Origin: Epiperipatus broadwayi
Taxonomy: Eukaryota > Onychophora > Udeonychophora > Euonychophora > Peripatidae
Assembly: GCA_028023455.1 (NCBI GenBank)
Contig: JAQFVV010000018.1
Coordinates: forward strand, 4,617,800-4,681,799
DNA length: 64,000 nucleotides
Direction: 5' to 3'
The notes under the pieces are model-generated. The model ran no database searches. It saw only the letters and a list, made by a program, of their open reading frames with translations, and was not told the DNA's origin. This document shows, piece after piece, positions 51,105-62,573 of the stretch (positions are counted from its first letter, which is position 1; each line of letters starts with the position of its first letter). The position numbers and the translations under genes were made by a program.

Positions 51105-51383
51105 GTGGACACCAGGTGTGATCTTGAAAATACTTTCAAACAAAATCGTACTCATAGAATCAGAAACAGGCACACAATTCCATCGCCATACGAACCACAT
51201 TAAGAAGCGAATAACAAACAAGTTACCCCCCTACACAGGACTAAATCATGAAATTATAGAAGAAAAGACGCTGTGCTCTTGGCTGAAGAAGTAACCACAC
51301 ATGAGAGTAATCCTAAACCAGGAAAAGATAAACCTCAAAGAGTGCAGAAGCCTCCTGTCTACCTTAAAGATTACTTGTGTTAA
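51105..51383 (+). pseudogene. integrase C-terminal tail of the Ty3/gypsy element
   Basis: Beyond the A8 run, a shifted frame gives a segment with PGVILKI...THQFHRH-like spacing and NHIKKR, resembling the GPY/F-type module that ends gypsy integrases. A further frame change leads to VYLKDYLC and a stop at 51381-51383, a typical pol terminus. No chromodomain is recognisable. Confidence 0.7.
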
Positions 51384-51388
51384 TTAAT

Positions 51389-51434
51389 AAAAAAAAGGGG
51401 GGGAAACTGTGGTTCTCTAAAGTAAAGGGGAGGA

Positions 51435-51435
<1 letters not shown>
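51389..51435 (+). other. polypurine tract(s) before the 3' LTR
   Basis: The tract aaagtaaaggggaggag (51419-51435) abuts the TG that starts the 3' LTR and fits the plus-strand primer. A second purine run (aaaaaaaagggggggaaa, about 51389-51406) lies about 15 bases upstream and could be a duplicate or central-type primer. Confidence 0.85.
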
Positions 51436-51518
<83 letters not shown>

Positions 51519-51966
51519 AATTTGAATTATACAAATAAAAGGATTCAAGAAATCCCTGGGGCAATTGATAACTTTTATCTAGTAAGAATTTACTTACATC
51601 TATAAGTGGACCCTTCTGATTGGAGATAAGCCTCGCTCTCAGAGTTTAGAGATTTCATTGGAAAAAATAGACTTTAGAGAACAATAGTGAGATACAGAGA
51701 AAGGAAAATGCCTTCCCAGGAATCCGTGCAGTCACACTTGAGTTCCACGATCAGGGAAGAAGGAATAATTTACTCGTCAGAGAATAATCGGAGAGCCGAC
51801 GGATAAGGCAACAACTTCGGGAGATTGATATCATAGCGCAGTGCAGCACTAAGATACATAGCGAGCCTCGATTAAGGCTGGATAATCCCCACAGTGTTCA
51901 TAATCCTAACCCGGTCCATAGTGTAACTTTTCGATCATTTTCCACGGCGAATTTCAAGACATATCA
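51436..51966 (+). repeat. 3' LTR of the Ty3/gypsy element
   Basis: This LTR is 531 bp, from TGTATATA to atatca at 51966. It opens with a (TA)n run of about 79 bp, like the 5' LTR. Relative to the 5' LTR it lacks about ten bases around the TATA-like string and differs by about 20 mostly transitional substitutions. Confidence 0.93.
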
Positions 51967-51971
51967 TGCAC
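51967..51971. repeat. target-site duplication (right), TGCAC
   Basis: Matches 46626-46630 exactly. Confidence 0.9.
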
Positions 51972-54538
51972 TAAATCCATTTTTATTTTATTATTTTAAT
52001 TGATTTTGAGGCCAAAGTTTGTTGTAGATGAATAGTAATTATCTTAATAAAGATTTTGTATAGAACTCCTTAAAAAAACTGACAATTGTATTTCTAATAT
52101 CTTCTTTTAAATATCAATATTGCATTCTTCTAAAAATCTAGTAGATCTTTATCATTTAGACATTATTGCATTCTTTTAAAAATCTAATATATCTTTATCA
52201 TTTAAATCTTTGATTTACCATTTTGTCAACAATGTCTCTAATTTTTCAGCTGCTACTTTTAAGACAATAATAATTCCATTATTTCCTGGCATTTTTCCTT
52301 TTTTTCATTGGTTTAATTTTATGCTTCACTTTCTGGCACTTCAGAAGATGTTATAATTGTGGTAATTTCTTTGTTGCTGATTTTTTTATTTGTTACTTAT
52401 ATAGTTCTTTGTAGAACACTTTTATTCATTTCATGATATCATTTCTCTTTTTTTAATAATACTAGCATTTTTATCTTATTGTTGAAACAACTTTTCTTTC
52501 ACTAGTATGATTGTGTGTAATATTTTTGACAATTGTATTCTCTTATGTAGTTTTCCAGCTATTTCAAAGTTATTATTTTTCTATGTAATCATGAACTCTT
52601 TTTGTATTATTTATAAAATTTAAGATATTCAATTCTCTTTTTAAATATTTTCATTTTTTTTTTCATATATTGTCTTGTCTCAATTGAAAATTTGCTTGTA
52701 AAGTGATGGTTTTTTTTGTACATCTGTCAATGTGGTAATTTTTAGTAGAGTATTAGTTTTCTTTTTATTATCTCAATCAAATCTGAATTATTTTTCAAAT
52801 TTGTCAATTAAAATGCATCTGAAGATTAAAAATAATAGCAATACTATCTTTGTAACAAGTCTAATTCTTTCATTATTATAATAATGTATTTCTTACATCC
52901 CACTGGATTATCACTTACTGTATTAAAACTATTAAAAACATTAGACTCTTGAAACATATATGAAATACATATTTTTTGTTAATCAAAATATAATTCAATT
53001 CTGCTATATCTGCATTCAATGCTTCCATGTCCATTTCCTGAAACATTTTCATTTACATTATTAAATTTCACAAATATGTTCTCTGACTGAATTATATCAT
53101 CATAACCAAATTTATTCGCAGAATTTTTGATTTTCTATAATTTTCCAATTCTAGCTTTCAAGACTCCCATAAAATATATAAAATTTTAATTTTTCATCAC
53201 TATGTCAACTTATTGAAGCACAAACTTTACATAGCTGCATTTGGTATCTATCATTAAATTAAATAGTTAACCTGTCATTTTTATGTGATGTACGATTATT
53301 TTACACAATATTATTTATTTATTTATAATGAATCCCACATCATTTATACTCTCAGTATTCATTTTCCAAATCAATTAACACTTTACCCTTTTCACTAATT
53401 TTATAAAGTCCTACAATGTCCTATTTAACATTAGGCTCTCCTTCCAAATCATGCAATCTTTCCTTTGATAAAAGCGTTTTTTAATTGTAGGTAGCTAAAT
53501 AAAAAGTCGTCAGCCAATAACAGCCTGAATTCACAATCAGAAGTTTCTTGACGCATTCTGCCTCCTAAGAATGAAAGTCTTAATTTCTGAGTTGTATAAT
53601 TTTGAGAAAATAATTTCAATATCTATTTATATAAAAGATATATTCTTTAACAACTCAATTCTTTAGTAAATGAAGAGAACATTTTCAATATTGGTTGTTT
53701 ATTTCCTTTACCACATATTAATTAAATATTCCAAAAGAAACCAAAGATTTTAAAATATTGAAGCAATATTATTTAATTTTTTATATTATTTTTAAAATTA
53801 TATAAAATAACTCTAATCACCATTTCACAATTTTTTTTTTATAATAACCTATTTAAAACAATTACCTGACCATCTGTTCTGTTAGAGAAAAAACAAAGAA
53901 AAGTGTTTATTTTTTAAAACATAAAATTGTTAATTGAAAAGTTTGTTTTAAATTATCATTAATTTTAATACAGCAAGTGTTTTTATTATTTTATAATATA
54001 AATGTTATTTACATTTTTATTATATTATATATACGTATTTATGTGTATATTGTGTATCTTAAATAAGTGCGAAGAGTTCACAGAATTACAAAGTAATACT
54101 GAAATTGAGACTCTAAAGGAAATTTGCTACTTTAACAAACTAAAAGTATCACTAAAGACTATAAGTATGGTAATACATATAATTATAAATTTTTAAAACG
54201 ATTAAAAAGTTTTTATCCTATCTACTACTACATATATGTTAGCTTAGTTAGTCAATCTTTATTCAGATTTCAACAAACATTTATTAGACATCTTATCAAA
54301 AGTATCTTATCCTTTTAGACAAGCAAATCATCTTCTCCAAATCTATATTTCATTTTTAGAAGGAATCTATTAATTCTTTACATTTTCACTAACATATTCT
54401 TCACTATTCCATTATATCTAATTAAATACATGTCCAATACAATTTATAAGTTTTTTTTGTTATTTTTGGATAATTTTTGTATTTAAAAAATAAAAAATAG
54501 ACGAATTGTTTTGATGTTCGGAGTACTTAAAAAATTCG
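51972..54538. other. AT-rich non-coding sequence
   Basis: No gene is supported. A pair of near-identical stretches (attgcattcttctaaaaatc and a variant) at about 52120 and 52167 is a small tandem duplication. Confidence 0.45.
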
Positions 54539-54625
54539 AGAGCCTTAGAAGAGACACAAAGTTGGGTGCGATCTATGACTTTAGATTCCAAGCTTTCTAC
54601 TCTACCACTGCACCAACACCACGAG
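54539..54625 (-). mobile_element. tRNA-derived sequence (SINE head or tRNA pseudogene)
   Basis: On the minus strand, ggtgttggtgcagtggtaga matches a tRNA 5' end with A box. The anticodon-arm region (tagaaagcttggaatcta) and a T-arm-like gatcgcacccaac follow at tRNA spacing. The 5' ggtgttg and 3' caactttg parts can pair as a partial acceptor stem. Downstream sequence is not recognisable. The cytosine-to-thymine-rich changes and poor B box argue against a functional tRNA. Confidence 0.55.
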
Positions 54626-54896
54626 AATACGAGTGATTTTTTTTTAAAAATTACTGATAAATTATTTAATTCGTAAATTAGATACCAAATCCAGAAAATT
54701 ACATTAAAAAACTTTAAATCTTTTTAAATCCTTTTCATCACCAACTTAAAAAACTATCACGATCCAATAGAAAAATAAATTTTATGATAAAAGTTATACA
54801 TCTTTTAATCATCAATTATATTAGACTACTAAATTCTTCTATAAAATAAGTAAAGATCATCTCTATAAATTTAGAAAATTAAGTAAATAGGCAGAC

Positions 54897-55372
<476 letters not shown>

Positions 55373-57825
55373 TAGATTCACATATAAATGGTTAACAATT
55401 ATGTGAATAAATGGGTGGATAGATGAGTCAGAGCAATAAGTAGATAAGCCCTCATGATGTCGGATATACGTGTAGAGTTGCAGACAGATGTGAAAACATA
55501 TAATCAACCAGAGTAGGCAGATAGACAAACATAAACGGACTATAGATAGATAATTAAATGGGTACAGTGCGTTTATCATTCTGATAGTTCATCATTATTG
55601 TTTATTTTGTCTTTTTTGTTCTAAAACAATATATAAATAAAAAGTCTTTTGGAGATAATACTTAGATCTATATATTTTATGATTATCTGTATATCTACTC
55701 TTACAAACACTTACCAAGAATTATAGCTTACATTAGTAATTATTGCAGTAAAAGGTAAACAGCCTTAAATAACTCACTGAGAACAATGTCTGTCCAGCAT
55801 ATCTCTAAAGTTAATCAGTAACGAAAAAGATTTTACTCACCAGGCTAGTCAACTTATGGTTGTGGAAGGTTTAGCAATTTATTTTATTGTTATTCTTTCT
55901 AGCTAAGAACACCTAGTTAACAATTTATTTACTAGTAATTTATTGGCTGTCTGAGTTACATATAGTTGGCTACCTAAAAAATTTCCAATTTTTCATAAAA
56001 ATTATTTGCTATTTAAAAACATATCAGAATTCTAAAGTGGATTCTAATCCTAGTTCATGAGCTTAAATGGTAAATATGATTACAAGTTCATCCTTAGCCA
56101 CTTAATAAAGAAGAATTATTTATATACATAAACATCTAAATATAAATCTTAGTAAGTGGAATGTATGTAAAGAAATCTACTTTATATTTGCGTTTATCTG
56201 TTATTATATAATTATACCCTATCTTTCAGTTGTAGTTTTTTTTTAAGTAATAATAATAAATAATTTACATTTGCACTGATAAATATTTTAATAGGCTTGA
56301 AAATATATTTTTAATTTCTTTCTCTTTTTATATTATTTATTTAATTTTGTTAAGATAAATGAAATTTTTAAATACTACTATCGATTAGATTACTGATGCT
56401 TTATTTTGTTTTTGAGGGAAAATAAATATTATTTTAATTCTTGTACAAGATTTTAAATTTGTAATTTTTTTACTTTAAATTAGTACAAAAAGAAAAAAAG
56501 AAAATACGCTCACAGATTTTAGAATTTTGCTCTTATCCAAAATGAGGCGCTTTTGTTGTTGTTATTGTTTTTGTTGTTGTACATTTTTATTTATCAAATA
56601 GACTTAAATTCAAATGATTAGAATGCTTAGTCAAAATTATAAATTGACTGAGGCAGTCAAAACTATTAAAAGTTGACATAATAATTACACAAAATTAATT
56701 TTTCAATTGATTAAATTCTGAAACTAAATAAATCAAAAATGTTGGAGCAGATTTGTTCTTTTTTTTTTATAAAGTATTTGCAAACTCAAAGTTTACGTGA
56801 GTATTAGGGAGATGGGCATTCATATATTAGGACAATTTTTTGTTATATTTTAAAATAACTTTTAAAACTCGTCTCAATTATTAGGATTTAGCTTTCTAAA
56901 ACAATTCTTTCTTCTTTTTTTAAATTTAAAATTAAAAAACGATTCAAAAACGTTAAAATTATTGTATAGCATTCAGTTTATTCATTCACTGTTCAAGGCT
57001 AATTTCAAGCCATTTATTATGGAACTATTATTACATGTGCTATTATTAGCTCGGACTAAATTAAACCAAGGAATCTTTTTATTTTATTTTATTTTATTAT
57101 AAATAATATGGTAACGGTTGGATTTGTAGTCAGTCGAAAAGTGCATTAATTTCAAAATTATATTTGAATCCATCTAAAAATAATCCCTTATTTCTTTTAA
57201 TACATCTCACAGTATTATTTATTATTTAGTAACTAAACTTAAAATAATTTTAGTAATCCGTGTTTGTGTAAATTTAAAAAATCAGATATATTAATCTTTA
57301 ACTGAGGTTTAAAATGTATATCTGTACTAGAGATAATCTCTAGTTTCGAAAATGATTAGTAATAATCGTTATTGTATTTATCTGAAATGGATGGCGTCAA
57401 AGTTGTGAGTGGAGGGAATTTGAAAATGGTAAATGAAAATGTAACTATAATCTTTTTTTTTTTTTTTTTGATATAAGTTTGTAAGTTCTTTGCCGTAAAC
57501 TAAGTTGAGCATTAGATAATATAATACTACAAACAAGTAATAAAATTTGATCATCATCAAGGGTGGCTTATCATTGCTTATCACTTTCTTAACATAATTT
57601 ATTTTAATATTTTAATTTTTTAAAATGAATCATATATTTAAATAAATCCCAATTTAATATATATATATCACTGTTTTAACATGTTCAGAAATACAGTTAA
57701 AGCTGTTTATAATGTTTCTTCTTAAATAACTTAAACTGTTACATTTAATGAGTTAAAAGTTGAATTTAAATGTTTCTAAAAAAGTATGTTTTATATGTAA
57801 TAAATTAAATATATAGGAAACTTAT
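55373..57825. other. AT-rich non-coding sequence
   Basis: No exon, RNA gene or dispersed repeat is recognised. Confidence 0.45.
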
Positions 57826-58110
57826 CATATATAATTAATCTATTTACTCAGTACACTGAATGTTTACTATAGTAAATAGAGGGATTTGAAACTTAGAAAT
57901 TTCAGTCTGTATTCATCCTTCACTCCATCTCAAACGAATCGATACACATTTACCATACACATGTGCAAAAAAAAAATTATATACGTATTTTGTGCAGAAC
58001 CAACATTCATCAGTTGGCCAGATCATAATCTCCCACATATATATTCAATCAGTGCTCAGCTTATATTAAGATAGCAATTTCTTAAACTTAATGGACAGAC
58101 TTTAAGATGT
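57826..58110 (-). mobile_element. family C repeat, copy C5, single unit
   Basis: A single, non-inverted copy shows all family blocks: tatagtaaatagagggattt, ttcagtctgtattcat, cacatgtgcaaa, the hammerhead region, and tcagtgctcagcttatatta. It is the clearest example of the linear unit (about 285 bp). No reliable flanking duplication is seen. Confidence 0.8.
57977..58025 (-). ncRNA. hammerhead motif in copy C5
   Basis: On the minus strand CCAA precedes an intact CTGATGA. Next come a stem II (ATGT/GCAC, partly G-U paired, 7-nt loop), AAAA in place of GAAA, a perfect ATA-CG-TAT stem III and an AUA triplet. The stem I 3' strand has been lost in a small deletion at the cleavage site. GATC upstream marks the outer stem I half. 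Confidence 0.6.
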
Positions 58111-58807
58111 ATCTTTAACAATCTATTTTTTTTATTGAAAAACGATTTTTCTTTCAATACTAAAGTTGTTTCAGGCTTTTAAGACATTTATTATTTTTAT
58201 AGTTTTATTGCCAATTCACAATTATAATTTTTTACATCAATGTTAACTCGTTTGTGTTATTTTATTAAACTATAGATATTCAATTCTTCTTAATAAATCA
58301 TTTTTAAATATTTTTATATTTCTTTTTTCATCATACATTATCTTCTTTTAATATACAATTTATTGGAAAATTGCTGTTTTTTGTACTAGTCATATTTTAA
58401 TTTATCTTCTTATTGATTTTATTCAAATCTGACCATCTTTAAATTTATGTTAATATTTTAAAACGATTTGAATATTCTAATTTAAATTTATCAGAGTGTT
58501 TCTAAACATTATAAATATCAATTATATATATATAATGATTTTCATAACATCAGTGCATTATATACTCTACCCATAACTTGGATTCAAATTCAGGATATGG
58601 AAAACATAATTCTTTTAGATGTTTAACAAATAGGAACTTGACTCATAGCCAAATCGTCTATTCATTCAATTAATTGAATTATTGTTCAAACAGTGATAGA
58701 AAATTATTAGCAACTCTAATCATCCATCAATTATTAAATCTTCTAAATAATATATTTATCCTTTCTGTTTGTTTTTAGAAGACAATTGGAGAATCTTTTC
58801 CTTTGCA

Positions 58808-59146
58808 GTAGGTTTATTTAAGACTGGCAAAACTCTCTATGCATATTGCCACTCAGTGCAAACCAGAGTAATCAATGGATGCCAAAAGGCTTGTGTATAA
58901 AATCCTCATCTAGTCCCTACTCATCCAATATCCCCAGATTAGTTTCTGGCTTGTGGCCTTCGTCAGTGAGGAACCTTGCATTTGAGAGCACTGAACCTAG
59001 ATGGAGAATTTATGCACAAGCCTTCTGACATCCATTGATTACTCCAGCTTGCACTGAGTGGCAATATGTATAGAGAGTTTTGCCTGTTTTAATTACAGTT
59101 AAGAGCAAGCATAAAAAATAGTGATCATGTGTAGGTTTATTTAAGA
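58808..59146. mobile_element. family A fold-back copy (A4) with 16-bp flanking repeats
   Basis: The 16-bp direct repeat gtaggtttatttaaga (58808-58823, 59131-59146) bounds about 307 bp. The left part is a minus-strand family A copy. The right part is an inverted copy of its 3' half (shared ggcttgtg/cacaagcc, atcaatggatg/catccattgat and cagtgcaa/ttgcactg blocks) followed by a minus-strand-oriented 5' terminus. Arms pair over about 75 bp. Part of the 16-bp repeat (gtaggttta) resembles the family terminus itself, so the true target duplication may be shorter. Confidence 0.8.
58932..58975 (-). ncRNA. hammerhead motif in family A copy A4
   Basis: On the minus strand CCTCA pairs with TGGGG (stem I). 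The box is CTGACGA (58966-58960), stem II is GGC/GCC over CACAA, and GAAA is intact. Stem III has one A-U pair with a C-A mismatch, and the cleavage triplet is AUC. It differs from copy A1 mainly at the variable base and in stem III. Confidence 0.65.
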
Positions 59147-60190
59147 TTGTTTTATCTATATATTGTTTACTGTTAATAAGTGAAATTCTGAAAATCAAAT
59201 TGATAATTTTATTATTTCTAATATTTCATTATAACATATATTTACAGTACAAACTTAAAGGTTTAATTTTTACTATGTACTTGTATAATGAAACAAAAAA
59301 ACTATAGGAATTAATTTATAGTTTTATATATTCATAAGAAAATAGTTTATTAAAACAAAGCTTCTGAGATAAGTCTTCAATTCCCATACTACATTCTATG
59401 AGATAGATGCTCAGTAATACTTTACTTTTATAAATTAAAAATTATTATTTTTGTTTTATGTGGATTATTTTTTATTTTTTGAAAATATGGGGAATAAAAA
59501 GAAAACTTGTTAATAAGTAATTCAAGGATGATCTTAAATTTTCTTTGAAATAGTCAAAAGTTATAACCAAAAGTATTTATTTATTTCAAAATTAATCATT
59601 AATATCTAAATAACTGATTTTCTTATTGTGATATTTCCATTATGAATGAATTCAATTTCTATATTAGTTAAAGCATGTCAAAAATCTAACTTCTGAAATA
59701 ATCAAGATATACAATCAAAATGATTTATTCATATATAAATAAATAATTACTTTTATAAAAGTAAATAATATTTGAAAAATGAATAATTCATCTATTTTAT
59801 TATGTATAATTTTGAAATGGTCAAATCTTAGTAAAAATAAAAGTAGCCCAGATGAAAATTTGAAATAATCAAAATTCATAAAGTTAATTCTTTTTTTTTT
59901 TTTGGAGAGATGAATAAGTAATGCATCATTCTTTATTATTCAAATAATATGAAATAAATCTAAAATATTCAGTATAAATTTTAATATATGTTAAATATAT
60001 GTTTCTCTGATTCAATGCTTATTTTTATTTATTGAACAAATATTAAGCTTTCTTATTTTTGTAATTATGACAATGTATATAAATAAATTAACTTCTCTAA
60101 TGACTAGATTTTTTTTTTCAATTTTATATTTCAAAATAACTTAAGATTAACCACACAAAGTAAATCGTTTACTTTTATATTGTAGTAGTA
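59147..60190. other. AT-rich non-coding sequence
   Basis: Nothing is recognised. Confidence 0.5.
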
Positions 60191-60200
60191 AAATAAATAT

Positions 60201-60272
60201 AAACCACTAAACATCACATGATCACCATCTCTTATGCTAGCACATAACTGTATGGAGAGTTTTGCCTGTTTA
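60201..60272 (+). mobile_element. family A deletion derivative (A5)
   Basis: The family 5' terminus (aaccactaaacatcacatga...) is joined by way of gctagcacataac to the 3' terminus (ggagagttttgcctgttt), with the ribozyme missing. It is flanked by aaaataaatata on both sides (12 bp, of which 9 may be the real duplication). Confidence 0.8.
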
Positions 60273-60925
60273 AAATAAATATACAAATGACTCATTTATT
60301 CAAAAATATTTTTTTAATAAATATTCAGCTTTCTAATGCATAACTAATTTTTTTCATTTTATGTAGCATATATGTTTTTATTTTAAATGCATCTATTTGT
60401 ATTTAAGTTCAGAGTTATCATTAAGAAACTAATTTTCATTTAATATCTATTTTCAGAAAACAGTTGTAACTATATATTAAACTTGCTGTCTGCGTTTACA
60501 ATGACAGAATGACGTACCTTTCTCCAATCGGGTGGGGGGGAGAGAGTTGGGTATTTGCAATAGTAGAATGCTATATTGATAAAAAAATATCCATATAAAC
60601 ATATTGATAAAAATCAATATTTTCATTAATTATTTCTTTTATTTAGCTCATTATTTTCTTCTTCAGTGAATAATATGATTTATTCTACAATTGTTGAAAA
60701 TATTTTCATTCTTTTTTGCTGCATTTATTTCATAGTTTTTTTTTCCCACAGTAATTAATTTTAAAACTTCCTTATTCAGTACTTATTAATAAAATCAGTA
60801 TATATATCTCATAATAAAATATTAATTTTAAGCAAATTAAAAATGTGTTTTAAAATAAAGTAATTAAAAAAATATCTAGGTTTAATTGCTTTTTGAATCA
60901 TTAAGACTTTGTTTGAAGTATTAAT

Positions 60926-60967
60926 ATCTGAGAACCGATATTTTGCTTCTTGCCTTCATCATAGAGA
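60926..60967 (-). ncRNA. eroded hammerhead-like relic
   Basis: On the minus strand ATGATGA, AGGCAAGAAGCA, AAAA and TCGGTTCTCAGATATT follow the order and spacing of the family B motif (box, stem II with loop, A box, stem III, stem I strand) with several substitutions. No surrounding family B sequence was recognised. Confidence 0.35.
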
Positions 60968-61599
60968 TTATAAATAGAATGTTTGTTTTATTACGGTACC
61001 AAAATATTAAATGCTATTATTCATAAGGAAACAAAACAAGTAACATCACAATTTAATTTAAGAAATCTAATCCGATCAAAGCAAGCTATCAAAAAAAGAA
61101 ATTATTTTTTTTAAAGTGACTATATAAACTTTAGCAATGTAACATTCTCATTAGAGTTGGTGATATAGTAAAATTAAAATTCTAAAATAAACAAAAAACT
61201 TCCACTATCTGTGATCATAGTATCGCTGTCTACTAATAGCAGCTAGTTTTTGTGAAGCAATTCTAACATTCATGCAAAATGATTTTAAAGTTTTAGAAAA
61301 TCATAAACCTGAATTAACAAAATGAAATTCTATAATTATATTATAAAATAATCAAGAAAGTCAAAAATATTTATATATTTATATTGTCGGGGAAAAATTA
61401 TTAATGACTTCAAAATATTTTGTTACACTCACAAATATCAAATTATATATATGTTTATATTATTACATTTCAATAATCTAAATTTTTTAGCACTAAATTT
61501 ACATTATAAGAAGAATTTTTAAATTAAATGTTATTTAAAAATATATCCATGTTAAATGAATATTCTGATTGTCAGTTATAAAAAAACACTGTGGTATTA

Positions 61600-61775
61600 G
61601 AGCTCCGACATTGACAACAACTCTTGGAATGATGATCACTGCTCGATGTTCGCAACAACTCTTGGAACAACGATCGACGCTGGGGAGATATGTCTCCTAT
61701 CTTTCCAGTGTCGATCCAAGAGTCCTGAAGTCGAGCGTCGATCTTACGTCCAGGAGTCATTGTCAATGTCACAGC
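61600..61775. repeat. nested imperfect palindrome at the left end of the TA-flanked element
   Basis: cgacattgacaacaactctt near 61606 is mirrored by aggagtcattgtcaatgtca near 61750, and ggggagata with tctcctatc marks the centre near 61682-61696. Repeated gatcgacg and cgtcgatc motifs lie between. Confidence 0.75.
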
Positions 61776-61919
61776 TGTAATGCCTGTTGACATTGTTGAC
61801 ATTCGTATCAATCCGCAGATGACTTTGTGACATCATCAAAATGACTTTTCCTCAAAAAACCAATGTCGCAGCTCAATTCTAAAAAATAGTAACATATAAT
61901 ACAATGGAATTCAAAGAAA

Positions 61920-62505
61920 CATTGCAAATTTTTTAACAAAAAATGTAGCATTTATTTAGTAGATGATTATTGAGAAATCAAGATAATATTGTACAATTTT
62001 TTTTAAAAAAAGGCGAATAAATCTAAAAATGTCCAGAAAAAAAACAGCAAATGCAAGCCATAGACGGTTTAAGATATTTCAATATTATGGAAGATTTTTA
62101 ACAATAAATAAAAAGTAGAATTGAGAAATCAAGGTAATATTGTAGTGAAATTCAAAAAAATATTGGGCAAAATGTAAACAATAATAAATACGAAATTTAA
62201 AAAAAAAAGAAATATGGCTTAAAATGACGAATTTACAAAAAAAAAAGAAGAAGAAAGAAACAGCAAAGGTGATGCCATTAAGCACGATTTGAATATTGCA
62301 AATATTTTTAACCGAAAATGTAGAATATATTCAGTACATGGTTATTAAGAAATCAAGGTAATATTGTAGTGAAATGCAAACAAATATTGGACCAAATTTA
62401 AACAAAAATAAATACGAAATTTAAAAAATAAATAAATAAAGACGGCTTAAACTTAAGGTTTTTTTTTAAATGACGCATTTACAAAAAAAAAAAACAGCAA
62501 AAGTG
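61920..62505 (+). repeat. three degenerate internal repeats of the TA-flanked element
   Basis: The block gagaaatcaaggtaatattg (or variant) recurs at about 61975, 62122 and 62349, each time followed by a gaaat...aaatattgg segment. The last two units also share aataaatacgaaatttaaa. Spacing is about 147 and 227 bp, so some units have lost sequence. Confidence 0.75.
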
Positions 62506-62573
62506 ACATCATTAAGTACGATTCAACGTCGATCGTCGTTCCAAAAGTCGTTGTCAATGTCGCAGCTCTAATA

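Larger units (their letters stand above)
46631..51966 (+). mobile_element. Ty3/gypsy LTR retrotransposon, structurally complete but coding-defective
   Basis: The element is 5.3 kb long and flanked by the 5-bp duplication TGCAC (46626-46630 and 51967-51971). It has two LTRs, a primer site after the 5' LTR and a purine tract before the 3' LTR. It encodes, in one frame apart from breaks, gag, protease, RT, RNase H and integrase. Integrase after RNase H defines Ty3/gypsy (Metaviridae) rather than copia order. The LTRs differ at about 20 positions, mostly transitions, plus an indel, so the insertion is not recent. Stops, frameshifts and a 281-bp internal duplication show that it cannot make its own proteins. 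Features suggest a Mag-like lineage (tRNA-Ser primer site, no chromodomain seen), tentatively. Confidence 0.97.
61597..62571. mobile_element. TA-flanked inverted-repeat element, 975 bp
   Basis: Ends begin ttagagctccgacattgaca (left) and its near-complement (right). The terminal inverted repeats are about 48 bp with roughly 40 matches. Each end is adjoined by TA (61595-61596, 62572-62573), as for Tc1/mariner-like insertions. The left 200 bp is itself a palindrome and unusually G+C-rich. The interior contains three degenerate repeats. There is no transposase frame; the overlapping open frames at 61569-61811 on both strands result from the palindrome. Confidence 0.8.

Noticed and set aside
52980-53180. 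Possible minus-strand exon in the 3' flank of the gypsy element
   Set aside because: Short readable stretches occur in two different frames interrupted by stops, with no splice sites or recognisable motif.
61569-61811. Two overlapping 70-80 codon frames on opposite strands
   Set aside because: The sequence is an imperfect palindrome at the end of a TIR element, so similar frames appear on both strands. The peptide resembles no known protein.
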